Shown one piece after another: positions 17,002-25,046 of a stretch of DNA of 59,179 nt. Numbering within the stretch: position 1 is the first letter of the stretch; the number at the start of each line of letters is the position of its first letter. Position numbers and translations under genes: made by a program. Origin of the DNA: Bacteroidales bacterium (GTDB lineage Bacteria > Bacteroidota > Bacteroidia > Bacteroidales > P3); assembly GCA_017480525.1 (NCBI GenBank), contig JAFVAM010000044.1:1-59179 (forward strand), given 5' to 3'. The notes under the pieces were generated by a model. It had not been told where the DNA came from and searched no databases. It was given only the letters and a program-made list of their open reading frames with translations.

Positions 17002-18951
17002 TTATTGTTGCTGTTCGATGCCTGCCTCCTTGTCTCCCTCTTCCTCGGTCTTCTCGGCTTCGTTGAGGATGCGTAGCTTGGCCTGCATGAGGGCTATCTG
17101 CTGGCGTGCACCCTGCATTTTTTTCTCAAACTCCTGCTTCAGCAGGTCAGCCTGTTTGCTGGATGCCAGGAAGCCCAGATTGTTTTCCCAGAGGGCGAGG
17201 TCGCTGCGCAGCTTTTCTATTCTCTCTTGCAACTCCTGACGCTCGTTGCTCACGAAGCGTCGGACACCGGCGCCGGCGTTGCGTATGCGCTCGCGATAGG
17301 CTGTCTCTTCGGCCTCGCGAGCACTGATTTTCAACTGCTCAAAGATGCGGTCGATCTCGCCACGGAACTCCTTCTGCAGGCGTTCCTTGTCAGCCATGGG
17401 AACAAAGCCCACCTCTGTCCAACGACGCTGGAAGTCCTTGATGGCCGCAAGGTTCTCCTCGCGGTTTTCTCCGAATTGGTGAGCCTTGAGTTCCGCCAGG
17501 ATGGCTTCTTTGGCGGCCAGGTTGCCACTCTCCGATTCGCGACGCTCGGCGAAGAACTCGCTCTTCTTGGCGAAGAACTCGTCGCAGGCTTTGCGGAAGC
17601 GTTGCCACACCTTTTCGCTCACCTTGCGGCTCGTTGTGCCTATGCTCTTCCACTCCTGCTGTAGCTGTAACATTTCCTCGGTGGCGTGTTTCCAGTCCTC
17701 GCGTTTGGCTATGGCCTCGGCTTTCAGGCAGAGGTCCACCTTTTTTTGATAGTTGGCCTCCTGCTCGTCGCGGATGGACCCGAAGTATTCTTTCTTCTCG
17801 CTATAATGCTTGTCAATCATGCCCTTGAACTTCGTCCAAATCTCCTCGTTTACCTCGCGGGGCACGGGACCTATTGTCTTCCATACCTTCAGCAGCTCGT
17901 CGAGAGCTGTCGTCGTGTCGTTCCATTCCTTGGTGGTCTCCGGGCGTTTCTCGGTGAGTTCTGTGGCCTTGTCGATGAGGGCCTGTTTGGCCAGCAGGTT
18001 GTTGTCCATTTCCTCCTTACGCTGGTCGTAGTATTCTTTGCGGCGTTCGTCGATCTGGTTGGCGGCGTTGCAGAAGCGCTGCCATATGTCCTCGTTCTGT
18101 TCGGCGGGTACAGAGCCTATCTCTTTCCAGCGGGCTCGCAACTCCTGCAGCCCCTTGAAGGCCTTCGTTACCGACGGCTCCATGATAAGTTCCTCGGCAC
18201 TCTCGCATAGTTTGATTTTTTCCTCCAGATTGCGCTTTTGGTCTAAAGCACGGAGTTCACGGTTGATTTTCAGTTTGTTGAAAAACTGCTCGATTTGAAA
18301 GTGGTAGTTTTGCCACAGGTCGTTCATTTGTTCGCGCGGCACTTCCCCGATGGCCTTCCATCGTTCCTGGATGCCGTTGAACTTGTCCATGGCTGTGCGC
18401 ACCTGTTCCTCCTCCGAGTCGATGAGTTGGCGCATCTCCTCGATGAGTGCCTGCTTGGCTTCGAGATTGCGCTGCTTCAACTGCTCCTGTTCCTCCTGAT
18501 ATTTCTGACGTGCGGCGCGGTACTGGTCGTGCAGCTGGTGCATCTCTTCGGCCACGGCGTCGGCTTCCGGCTGGTAGTCGTCCTTGTTACCTCCGTCGGC
18601 GATGAATTTCTCGAAGGCAGTGTTCTGCACCTCGCGGTTCAACTCGTTGAAGCGTGTGCGTACGGCGGCTACACGGTTCTTGATTTTCTGAACCTCTTCA
18701 TTCATAAGCACTTTCATTGCCTCGACAAGTTCCTCTCTCGTGTAGGCGCTGTAGTCGGGTTCTGGCTCGGACTCTGCGGCCTCGGTCTGCGGATTTTCGG
18801 TTTCGGTGGCGTTGGCTTGGCTTTCAGGTGTTTCGGAGGTTTCGTTGGTCTCCGGGGTGGTGGTTGCAGTCTCCGTTTGCTCGGCGGCAACGTTTTCAGG
18901 GTTAGGCAGGGCCTCGTTGGCGGCGCTCTGCATCTCGTTGGTCTCTTCCAT
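17002..18951 (-). CDS. DUF349-repeat coiled-coil protein
   Basis: 649 residues, cytoplasmic. The first 75 residues are low-complexity and acidic (Glu, Thr, Asn, Ala). The rest is charged helix with at least five DUF349 units, each ending in a Trp-rich signature such as RWKAIGEVPREQMNDLWQ, RWKEIGSVPAEQNEDIWQ, VWKTIGPVPREVNEEIW, EWKSIGTTSRKVSEKVW and RWTEVGFVPMADKERLQ. The family is large in this phylum and poorly characterised; a link to ribosome or RNA handling has been suggested for other members but is not shown here. It begins an apparent operon with the GT90 gene. Confidence 0.88.
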   Translation of the reverse strand: MEETNEMQSAANEALPNPENVAAEQTETATTTPETNETSETPESQANATETENPQTEAAESEPEPDYSAYTREELVEAMKVLMNEEVQKIKNRVAAVRTRFNELNREVQNTAFEKFIADGGNKDDYQPEADAVAEEMHQLHDQYRAARQKYQEEQEQLKQRNLEAKQALIEEMRQLIDSEEEQVRTAMDKFNGIQERWKAIGEVPREQMNDLWQNYHFQIEQFFNKLKINRELRALDQKRNLEEKIKLCESAEELIMEPSVTKAFKGLQELRARWKEIGSVPAEQNEDIWQRFCNAANQIDERRKEYYDQRKEEMDNNLLAKQALIDKATELTEKRPETTKEWNDTTTALDELLKVWKTIGPVPREVNEEIWTKFKGMIDKHYSEKKEYFGSIRDEQEANYQKKVDLCLKAEAIAKREDWKHATEEMLQLQQEWKSIGTTSRKVSEKVWQRFRKACDEFFAKKSEFFAERRESESGNLAAKEAILAELKAHQFGENREENLAAIKDFQRRWTEVGFVPMADKERLQKEFRGEIDRIFEQLKISAREAEETAYRERIRNAGAGVRRFVSNERQELQERIEKLRSDLALWENNLGFLASSKQADLLKQEFEKKMQGARQQIALMQAKLRILNEAEKTEEEGDKEAGIEQQQ

Positions 18952-19037
18952 CGTGATCGTCTTTTGTTTGTAGAACTACTTCTGTAACAATTCTTTACAG
19001 GTTATTTACTTCTGCTCCCCATTTTGGGAAGCAAATG

Positions 19038-19045
19038 CAAAGATA
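19038..19045 (-). promoter_or_regulatory. Bacteroidota -7 element (TATCTTTG) for the DUF349 gene
   Basis: Read on the minus strand the bases are TATCTTTG, an exact match to TAnnTTTG. It lies about 87 bases upstream of the ATG at 18951, implying a leader of about 80 bases. No clear TTTG -33 element is seen. Confidence 0.5.
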
Positions 19046-19430
19046 GTATTTTTTTCTGATATGGTGAAAAAAAATGTGGTTCGCCGATTTATGTTGATCG
19101 ATTTTCGAGTACCCCATATTCTTTTGGGTGGATTTGAGAAATGTTAAAAAGATTGGTCTGAAAATGGCACATGAGAGTCTTATAGGTAGTTATTCACGAC
19201 AAAAAATGGCCAGAGAGAATTAAACCGTCCTGATTCACGTAAGGCACTTTCTCTGTTGTCGGCATGGTGTTGGTTTTCATCATGTCAATTCTGAAGAGAT
19301 TTACTAATCAATCTAATTCGATCCGATGTGATGGGCTGGGAAAGGTATGGACTGACATGGCACCTGTATCTTTTCACGACGAATTAAAAGGCTGAAATAT
19401 GCCATCCTTGAAATAACATCTAGCCACCAT

Positions 19431-19503
19431 GTCGTTTGCCAAACTGACTTCGTTCGGCCTGATGCCAGTCATGGAGGTCGTGCATGGCGACGACACCGAT
19501 GTT
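19431..19503 (-). pseudogene. Possible remnant of a cation diffusion facilitator gene
   Basis: On the minus strand 19503-19465 reads NIGVVAMHDLHDW, which resembles the C-terminal IxGVxxVHDLHxW segment of CzcD/ZitB-type cation diffusion facilitators. The frame is closed by stops just before (TAG) and 11 codons after, and I could not follow the homology further. The match is short and could be chance. Confidence 0.25.
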
Positions 19504-19839
19504 CTACGTGAGCAATAGTTGACAGGTCTTGGATGCATTTGGCAGAAGCGAGATGTCTGTCAACAGCGGTGTGGTTGGCTCTGTGGAAGATTCCCAAACA
19601 GGACCCTGCCAGCGACCTGGGCCTTACCTATGAGCGATGGGCATAGCTGGTAGTTTCAAGAGGGTCTGTACAGAGATAATACAATATGATTGAAAAAACA
19701 TCATGACTAAAAATGCATAGTAGGTGCAAATACATAGACTATACTGCAAGATGTTGACAAATAGAAGTATAAGGAGTACGAGTCGTCTCTTTTTTGTATG
19801 TCGGTGAATGAGGCTTTTGCGGCTTCCAGTGTTTTGCCG

Positions 19840-20658
19840 TCAGAGTTTCATGAGGTAGTCTTGGACACCGTCGGGTGGCAGGGCGTTGTCGACGCTGTAT
19901 GCACCGACTTGTTCGCGCCGAAGGGCACTGAGGAAGGCACCGCTGCCGAGGGCTTCTCCCAAATCGCGCGCCAAGCTGCGGATGTAGGTACCCTTGCCAC
20001 ATTGGATACGGAAGTCAGCCTGCGGCAGTTGCTGTGGCACCACGCCGAGGGGGTGCTGGTAGAGGTTTTTCTGATTTTTTTGAAGACTTGGACTATCCTG
20101 AATAGTCAAAGTATTCTGACTATTCAGATCGTTATGATTTTCTCCTGGGCGGAAGGCGGTGATTTCAAAGCTATGGACCAGTACAGGTTTGGGCAGGATG
20201 GTTACCGTGGGGTCATCGGTACGGGCATACTCGTAGGCACGTTGGCCGTCGATTTTCACGGCGCTGAACAAGGGCGGCACCTGGAGGATGGTGCCGGTGA
20301 ACTCTGCGGCCTTCTCCTGCAGCATGGAGAGTGTGATGTGGTCATAGGGAAAGAAGCGGTCCACGGGGCGTTCGAGGTCGAAGCAGGGAGTGGTGGCACC
20401 GAGGACAAGGGTGCCGGTGTAGACCTTGTCGCCGTCCTGTAGGCGGGGAATGTTCTTGGTGGCCTTGCCAAGGCAGACCAGCAACAGACCCGTAGCCAAG
20501 GGGTCGAGGGTTCCGGCATGACCGATTTTGAACTTTTTGAGGCCGTAGAGGTTGCGCACAACGGACTTGACTTTGTTGACGGCCTGGAAGGATGTCCATT
20601 GTCGCGGCTTGTCGAGGGGCAGGACGAGGCCCGCCTGGAGATGTTCGGGACTTAGCAT
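19840..20658 (-). CDS. truB: tRNA pseudouridine-55 synthase
   Basis: 272 residues. TruB makes pseudouridine 55 in the T-loop of tRNAs. The catalytic aspartate is D52 in [51 protein letters not shown] and the C-terminal [15 protein letters not shown] all match. Between residues about 171 and 213 there is an extra Asn/Gln-rich stretch (starting [11 protein letters not shown]) where homologues have a short turn; the DNA there is AT-rich and contains a perfect inverted repeat. The reading frame stays open, so the gene is probably functional. The start overlaps the uppP stop by 7 bases. Confidence 0.93.
   Translation of the reverse strand: MLSPEHLQAGLVLPLDKPRQWTSFQAVNKVKSVVRNLYGLKKFKIGHAGTLDPLATGLLLVCLGKATKNIPRLQDGDKVYTGTLVLGATTPCFDLERPVDRFFPYDHITLSMLQEKAAEFTGTILQVPPLFSAVKIDGQRAYEYARTDDPTVTILPKPVLVHSFEITAFRPGENHNDLNSQNTLTIQDSPSLQKNQKNLYQHPLGVVPQQLPQADFRIQCGKGTYIRSLARDLGEALGSGAFLSALRREQVGAYSVDNALPPDGVQDYLMKL
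20098..20127. repeat. Perfect 10-bp inverted repeat inside truB
   Basis: CTGAATAGTC at 20098-20107 and GACTATTCAG at 20118-20127 are exact reverse complements separated by 10 bases; a third GACTAT copy lies at 20091-20096. The element lies within the extra coding segment of truB. Confidence 0.8.
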
Positions 20659-21467
20659 GCGAAAGCAATCGTTGCGAGGCCGACGACGGCGCAGTAGAGG
20701 GCGAACCAGATGAGTTTGCCTTTCTTGACGATGTCAATCATCCACTTGCAGGCCAAGCATCCGACGACGAAGGCGGCGATGAAGCCGATGAGGGCCGCCA
20801 GGGGGCTGATGCCGCCGAGAGAGGCGCTGATGCCCACTTCTGCCATGTCTTTGACATCGAGGAGCGCCTCGCCAAGTATGGGAGGGATGACCATGAGGAA
20901 GGAGAACTGTGCGAGGCACTCTTTTTTGTTGCCGAGGAGAATGCCCGTGGCGATGGTGGATCCGGAACGCGAGAGACCCGGAAGGACGGCTATGGCCTGT
21001 GCGATGCCGATAATGAAGGCGTGGAGGGGCGAGATGCTGTCGCGTTGTCGCGGCTTGGCCCAGAAGGAGAAGGCCAGGAGGGCGGAGGTGACGAGGAGGC
21101 AGATGCCCACAACGAGGAGACCGTTGCCAAAGACTGCCTCGACTGTGTCCTTGAAGAAGAAGCCCACGATGGCCACGGGTATCATGGAGATGAGGATGTT
21201 GACGGCGTAACGTGTACCGTCGTTCCATTGCCAGCGGAACAGATCCTGGAAAATCCATACGATTTCTCGCCAAAGGATGACAACGGTACTTAGGACCGTG
21301 GCAACATGGAGGAGGACGGTGAGGGCCAACTGGATTTCTCCGTTGTTGAGGCCGAAGAGGGCCTGTCCTATGGCGAGGTGGCCGGAGGAAGAGACCGGGA
21401 GGTATTCGGTCAGTCCCTGGATGACGCCCAGAATGAGGGCTTGGAACCACGAGAGTGTTTCTGCCAT
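20652..21467 (-). CDS. uppP: Undecaprenyl-diphosphate phosphatase
   Basis: 271 residues, an integral membrane protein with about eight hydrophobic segments. The BacA/UppP signature is at the N-terminus: [22 protein letters not shown] (residues 10-31), with the catalytic Glu in LTEYLP and the SSSGH loop. A second conserved region, [20 protein letters not shown], contains the PGxSRSG motif. The enzyme recycles the C55 lipid carrier for cell-wall synthesis. It sits in the ftsX-DUF3098-uppP-truB order that is common in this phylum, 3 bases after the DUF3098 gene. Confidence 0.95.
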   Translation of the reverse strand: MAETLSWFQALILGVIQGLTEYLPVSSSGHLAIGQALFGLNNGEIQLALTVLLHVATVLSTVVILWREIVWIFQDLFRWQWNDGTRYAVNILISMIPVAIVGFFFKDTVEAVFGNGLLVVGICLLVTSALLAFSFWAKPRQRDSISPLHAFIIGIAQAIAVLPGLSRSGSTIATGILLGNKKECLAQFSFLMVIPPILGEALLDVKDMAEVGISASLGGISPLAALIGFIAAFVVGCLACKWMIDIVKKGKLIWFALYCAVVGLATIAFAC

Positions 21468-21470
21468 GAC

Positions 21471-21740
21471 TTATTGTTTTTTGCCTTTATACATGATAGC
21501 GAGGATTTCGACTATGAAGCCGACAACAATGAGGATGGGGGCCACGACGAGGCGGCGGGAGTCGAACATGGCGGGGTTGAAGACGTTGGGGTCGTCGCTG
21601 CCGCCACCGCTGAGGAGGATGTAGCCCAGGGCAAGGAGCACGAGGCCTGCAGCCATGAGCATGTAGTTGACGCGGCCGAAGGCGAAGTGGAAGGCTCCGT
21701 CCTTCTCGGGGATGCTGGATGTGTTTTTGCTGTTGTCCAT
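21471..21740 (-). CDS. DUF3098 two-segment membrane protein
   Basis: 89 residues from ATG 21740 (MDNSKNTSS); an upstream in-frame start at 21839 would overlap ftsX and adds a basic, unlikely leader. After a polar N-terminus come FAFGRVNYMLMAAGLVLLALGYILLSGG, a GGGSDDPNVFNP loop and a second membrane segment ending EILAIMYKGKKQ, which together match the DUF3098 family. The function is unknown; constant linkage to ftsX and uppP suggests a cell-envelope or division role. Confidence 0.9.
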   Translation of the reverse strand: MDNSKNTSSIPEKDGAFHFAFGRVNYMLMAAGLVLLALGYILLSGGGSDDPNVFNPAMFDSRRLVVAPILIVVGFIVEILAIMYKGKKQ

Positions 21741-21787
21741 AGAGCTTTTTTTGCTATTTTTGCTGTGTATTTTGTTTTTGCAGTTGT

Positions 21788-22642
21788 TCAGGCGCGCGCT
21801 ATGTGGCGTCGGACGGTGATGGCCGTGGCGAGGTAGCAAATGACGATGCCCACGAGGACGATGGCGGCGGAGATGAGCGCATACCAGGGCAGGTGGACTC
21901 TGTCGAGGAGGGAGACTCCGAACTCGTTGCCGAAAGCCCAGAGGGTCACAAAAACGAGGCAGTCGGCAATGAGGCCGCCGATGGCACCGTAGGCTATGCT
22001 GCGGAGACGGAAGGGGCGGGCAATGAAGGAAGAAGTGGCGCCGACGAGGCGCATGGTGGCGATGGTGTCGCGACGGCTAAAGATGGCTATGCGTATGAGG
22101 CTGGAGATTAGTACGATGGTGATGATCAATAGAAGGGCCATGAAGACGATGAGGAACCAGGATAGTTTGAAGAAAACCTCTCGCAGCTCGCTGACGACGT
22201 TCTCCTGGTAGGCCACGCCGGTGACAAAGTCGTGACGGCGCATTTCATCGCAGAAGTTGTCGAGGAGGTCGGAGGAGTTGTCGGGAAGGAGGTTCACATT
22301 GAAGTTGACCATGAGTGAAGGGTATAGGGGATTGTAGCCCACGAATCCCACGAAGTCCTCGCCGAGATCCTCGGCGAAGATTTCAGCGGCCTGCTCCTTG
22401 GAGATATAGTCGACGTGTTTTACGACGGCCATCTTCGCTATGTCGTCCCGGAGTGCGGTGGCGAGGGAGTCACTGGCATCGGGCGAGAGGTCGACCTTGT
22501 AGGTGATGCGTTCCTGTGCGTCGTGTGTGAGACGGTAAGAATGGTACTCGATCGTCAGGAGGAGTCCAAGCATGAAGAGTACCAGGGAGATACCGAGGAT
22601 GGTGGCTCCCTGGGTGCCCCAGAGGTTCACTTTGTTCTTCAT
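21788..22642 (-). CDS. ftsX: Cell-division ABC transporter permease FtsX
   Basis: 284 residues. One membrane segment near residues 13-33 is followed by an extracytoplasmic domain (about 35-160) and three further membrane segments (about 163-190, 215-240 and 250-275), the usual FtsX plan. The segment RRDTIATMRLVGATSSFIARPF is the conserved FtsX motif after the second segment. With FtsE it activates murein hydrolases during division; ftsE is not in this window. It starts 6 bases after dnaN and may be co-transcribed with it. Confidence 0.92.
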   Translation of the reverse strand: MKNKVNLWGTQGATILGISLVLFMLGLLLTIEYHSYRLTHDAQERITYKVDLSPDASDSLATALRDDIAKMAVVKHVDYISKEQAAEIFAEDLGEDFVGFVGYNPLYPSLMVNFNVNLLPDNSSDLLDNFCDEMRRHDFVTGVAYQENVVSELREVFFKLSWFLIVFMALLLIITIVLISSLIRIAIFSRRDTIATMRLVGATSSFIARPFRLRSIAYGAIGGLIADCLVFVTLWAFGNEFGVSLLDRVHLPWYALISAAIVLVGIVICYLATAITVRRHIARA

Positions 22643-22648
22643 AGTCTA

Positions 22649-23791
22649 TCAGTTGGCAAGCATGACGGGCATGACGAGCATGAGGATGTCGTCCTGTCGT
22701 TCCTCGTCGTTGGTGGCATAGGGGAAGATGATGCCGGCGCGCGAGGGGTGGGAGAGTTCGACGAGGACTTGCTCGCTGTCGAGGTAGGAGATCATCTCGG
22801 TGAGGAACTTGGCGTTGAAGCCGATGTCCATGGGGTCTCCCTCATACTGGCATGGGATGGTTTCGTGGGCGTTGTTGGAAAGTTCGAGATCCTCGGCAGA
22901 GATTTCGACGTGGTCGCCGCTGATGGAGAGTCGCACCTGTCGGGTGGCTTCGGAGGCGAAGATGGAGACGCGCTTGAGGGTGTTGAGGAACGACTGGCGG
23001 TCGAGGATGAGCTTGTTGGGGTTGTCCTTGGGGATGGCGGCCTCATAGTTGGGGTAGCGGCCGTCGACGAGGCGGCAGACAATGTAGAAATTGTCGAAGG
23101 TGATGAAGAGGTTGGTATTGTTGTATTCGACAGCAATGTCGGTGTCCTCCTTGCGGGCGGCAAGGATGTTTTTGACGATGATGATGGGTTTCTTTGGAAG
23201 GATGAAGTTGGTGCTCTCATCGGAAACGATGTCTTTGCGACGGTAGCGAACGAGCTTGTGGGCGTCGGTAGCCACGAAAGTGACACCGTCGGGGGTCATT
23301 TCACAATAGATGCCGCTCATCTGCTGGTGCATCTCGTCGTTGGAGGTAGCGAAGACGGTCTTGTTAATGGCGTTGACGAGGGCGGAGCCATTCATTTCTA
23401 TCTTGTAGGTGCCTTCGGCCACGGGCATGGTGGGGTAGGTTGCGGCGTCCATGCCGGCGAGTTGGTACTGGCCCTGGCCGGAGACGATGTTGACGGTGAA
23501 GTTGGTGGGGTCGACGTCGAAGGTCAGGGGAACGTCGTCGAAGGTCTTGAGGATGTCGAGAAGCATCTTGGAGGGTACGGCGACTTCTTCGGGCTGTTCC
23601 ATGCGGCCGGTCTCGACAGTCATGTGGGCCATGAGGGTGGTGGTGAGATCGGTGGTTTTGATGGTGAGGTCGTTTTCTTCAAGATGGAAGTGGAAGCATC
23701 CGATAATGGGCATGGTGTTGCTCGACGAGAGAACACCGCTGAGGTACTGCAACTGCTTGTGTAACTGTTGGCTGTTGACGATAAATTTCAT
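22649..23791 (-). CDS. dnaN: DNA polymerase III beta subunit (sliding clamp)
   Basis: 380 residues from ATG 23791 (MKFIVNSQQLHKQLQYLSGV), the normal clamp N-terminus; the frame extends upstream without homology. The three clamp domains are recognisable by SNTMPIIGCFHFHLEENDL, the VPSKMLLDILKTFDDVPL segment, FVATDAHKLVRYRRK and the C-terminal YATNDEERQDDILMLVMPVML. It encircles DNA and tethers polymerase. It has its own -7 element just upstream. Confidence 0.95.
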   Translation of the reverse strand: MKFIVNSQQLHKQLQYLSGVLSSSNTMPIIGCFHFHLEENDLTIKTTDLTTTLMAHMTVETGRMEQPEEVAVPSKMLLDILKTFDDVPLTFDVDPTNFTVNIVSGQGQYQLAGMDAATYPTMPVAEGTYKIEMNGSALVNAINKTVFATSNDEMHQQMSGIYCEMTPDGVTFVATDAHKLVRYRRKDIVSDESTNFILPKKPIIIVKNILAARKEDTDIAVEYNNTNLFITFDNFYIVCRLVDGRYPNYEAAIPKDNPNKLILDRQSFLNTLKRVSIFASEATRQVRLSISGDHVEISAEDLELSNNAHETIPCQYEGDPMDIGFNAKFLTEMISYLDSEQVLVELSHPSRAGIIFPYATNDEERQDDILMLVMPVMLAN

Positions 23792-23825
23792 ATTCTCGTT
23801 TTTTTTGTTATTCTGTTTTGAGATG

Positions 23826-23833
23826 CAAAGATA
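23826..23833 (-). promoter_or_regulatory. dnaN: Bacteroidota -7 element (TATCTTTG) for dnaN
   Basis: The minus strand reads TATCTTTG, an exact TAnnTTTG match, 35 bases upstream of the dnaN ATG. A -33 TTTG is not evident. Confidence 0.55.
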
Positions 23834-23872
23834 CGAAGAAAGTCGCTGTCGGGGATATATTTTTTTTAACAA

Positions 23873-24259
23873 TTAATCAACAGTGACGGATGTGAAGACG
23901 CCCACGGGCACGTCGAAGTCGGTCCAGTGGATGGAGCAGTTGGCGCGGTCGTACTGGTCGTCAAAGTAAAAGGTGCCGCGGAGCTTGTCGCCACGGTATA
24001 TGACGCGGTCGGGGTCGTAAAGGATGACGACGTTGTGATATGTGGTGCCGTTAACGGTGTAGTCGGCGCCGACGCTGTCGGGTGTGGCGAGATGAACGAG
24101 GTAGCCGAGATTGGGACGTAACATGTCGGCAGTGCATTCGCGGGTGTCGACAACGGTGCCGCAGAAGTCTATTTCATCGGCTTTATTGCACGAGAGAACC
24201 ACGGCGCAGAAGGTCGCAGCGAGGAGAGGGAGGAACTTAAAAGAGGCGGAGGGCTTCAT
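23873..24259 (-). CDS. Small lipoprotein of unknown function
   Basis: 128 residues. A lipoprotein signal ends VVLSC (lipid Cys at about 24). The mature part is beta-rich with NLGYLVHLATPDSVG, GTTYHNVVILYDPDRVIYRGDKLRGTFYF and ends in VTVD; it might form a small OB-like or beta-sandwich fold, but I recognise no family. It overlaps the 3' end of dapD by 23 bases and lies just upstream of the dnaN promoter, so it is probably the last gene of the dapD operon. Confidence 0.75.
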   Translation of the reverse strand: MKPSASFKFLPLLAATFCAVVLSCNKADEIDFCGTVVDTRECTADMLRPNLGYLVHLATPDSVGADYTVNGTTYHNVVILYDPDRVIYRGDKLRGTFYFDDQYDRANCSIHWTDFDVPVGVFTSVTVD

Positions 24260-25034
24260 TGAGGGATGTTTTTTTGTCGGTAGATTCTTTGCGTTGGCCT
24301 ATGATGAGAGCGCAGGAAACTGCGTAGTCGCCTGCGGGGAAGCTCTTGGTGTAGGAGCCAGGAATGACTACGCTACGAGGTGGCACGAGGCCGATGTGGG
24401 TGACGGGTTCGGGACCTGTAACATCGATGATGTGTGTGGAGGCTGTGATGACGGTGCCAGAGCCGAGGACTGCTTCGTGGCCGATGTGCGCGCCTTCAAC
24501 GATGATGCAGCGCGATCCGATGAAGCAGTTGTCCTCCACGATGACGGGTGCAGCCTGGACGGGTTCGAGGACGCCGCCGATACCCACGCCTCCGGAGAGG
24601 TGGACGTTCTTTCCAATCTGGGCGCAGGACCCCACGGTGGCCCAGGTGTCGACCATGGTACCGCTGTCAACGTAGGCGCCGATGTTGACATAGGATGGCA
24701 TGAGAACGGTCTGCGGGGCGAGGAAGGCACCGTAGCGTGCCACGGCGGGGGGAACCACCCGGACACCGTTCTGTGCGAAGTGGCGTTTGAGGGGTATCTT
24801 GTCGTGGTATTCCATGGGGCCGGCCTCGAGGGTCTGCATGCCGCATAGGGGAAAGTAGAGTAGGACGGCTTTTTTGACCCACTCGTGGACTTGCCACTGT
24901 CCGTCGGCCATAGGCTCTGCCACACGGATGTACCCCTGATCGAGGAGGACTATGGCCGTCTCCACGGCCTGGCGGTATTCTTTTTTTTCGAGGAGCTCGC
25001 GGTGCTCCCAGGCTTGTTCTATCAGGTTTTGCAT
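24237..25034 (-). CDS. dapD: 2,3,4,5-tetrahydropyridine-2,6-dicarboxylate N-succinyltransferase
   Basis: 265 residues. The enzyme acts in the succinylase branch of lysine/diaminopimelate synthesis. An N-terminal helical domain is followed by a left-handed beta-helix of hexapeptide repeats: MPSYVNIGAYVDSGTMVDTW, GSCAQIGKNVHLSGGVGIGG and EDNCFIGSRCIIVEGAHIG, all diagnostic of DapD. FAQNGVRVVPPAVARYGAF is the substrate region. It begins 12 bases after the second P-domain surface protein gene, an unusual partner for a biosynthetic gene. Confidence 0.95.
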   Translation of the reverse strand: MQNLIEQAWEHRELLEKKEYRQAVETAIVLLDQGYIRVAEPMADGQWQVHEWVKKAVLLYFPLCGMQTLEAGPMEYHDKIPLKRHFAQNGVRVVPPAVARYGAFLAPQTVLMPSYVNIGAYVDSGTMVDTWATVGSCAQIGKNVHLSGGVGIGGVLEPVQAAPVIVEDNCFIGSRCIIVEGAHIGHEAVLGSGTVITASTHIIDVTGPEPVTHIGLVPPRSVVIPGSYTKSFPAGDYAVSCALIIGQRKESTDKKTSLNEALRLF

Positions 25035-25046
25035 ATTGTTTGTCGG

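Larger units (their letters stand above)
18952..19839. other. Gene-poor, lower-GC intergenic stretch
   Basis: About 890 bases between the DUF349 gene start and the truB stop. No ORF of convincing length is present in either strand, base composition is visibly more AT-rich and less codon-structured than the flanking genes, and no tRNA fold is apparent. It contains the DUF349 promoter and one short coding remnant, listed separately. It looks like decayed DNA and may mark an old insertion or deletion. Confidence 0.55.
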
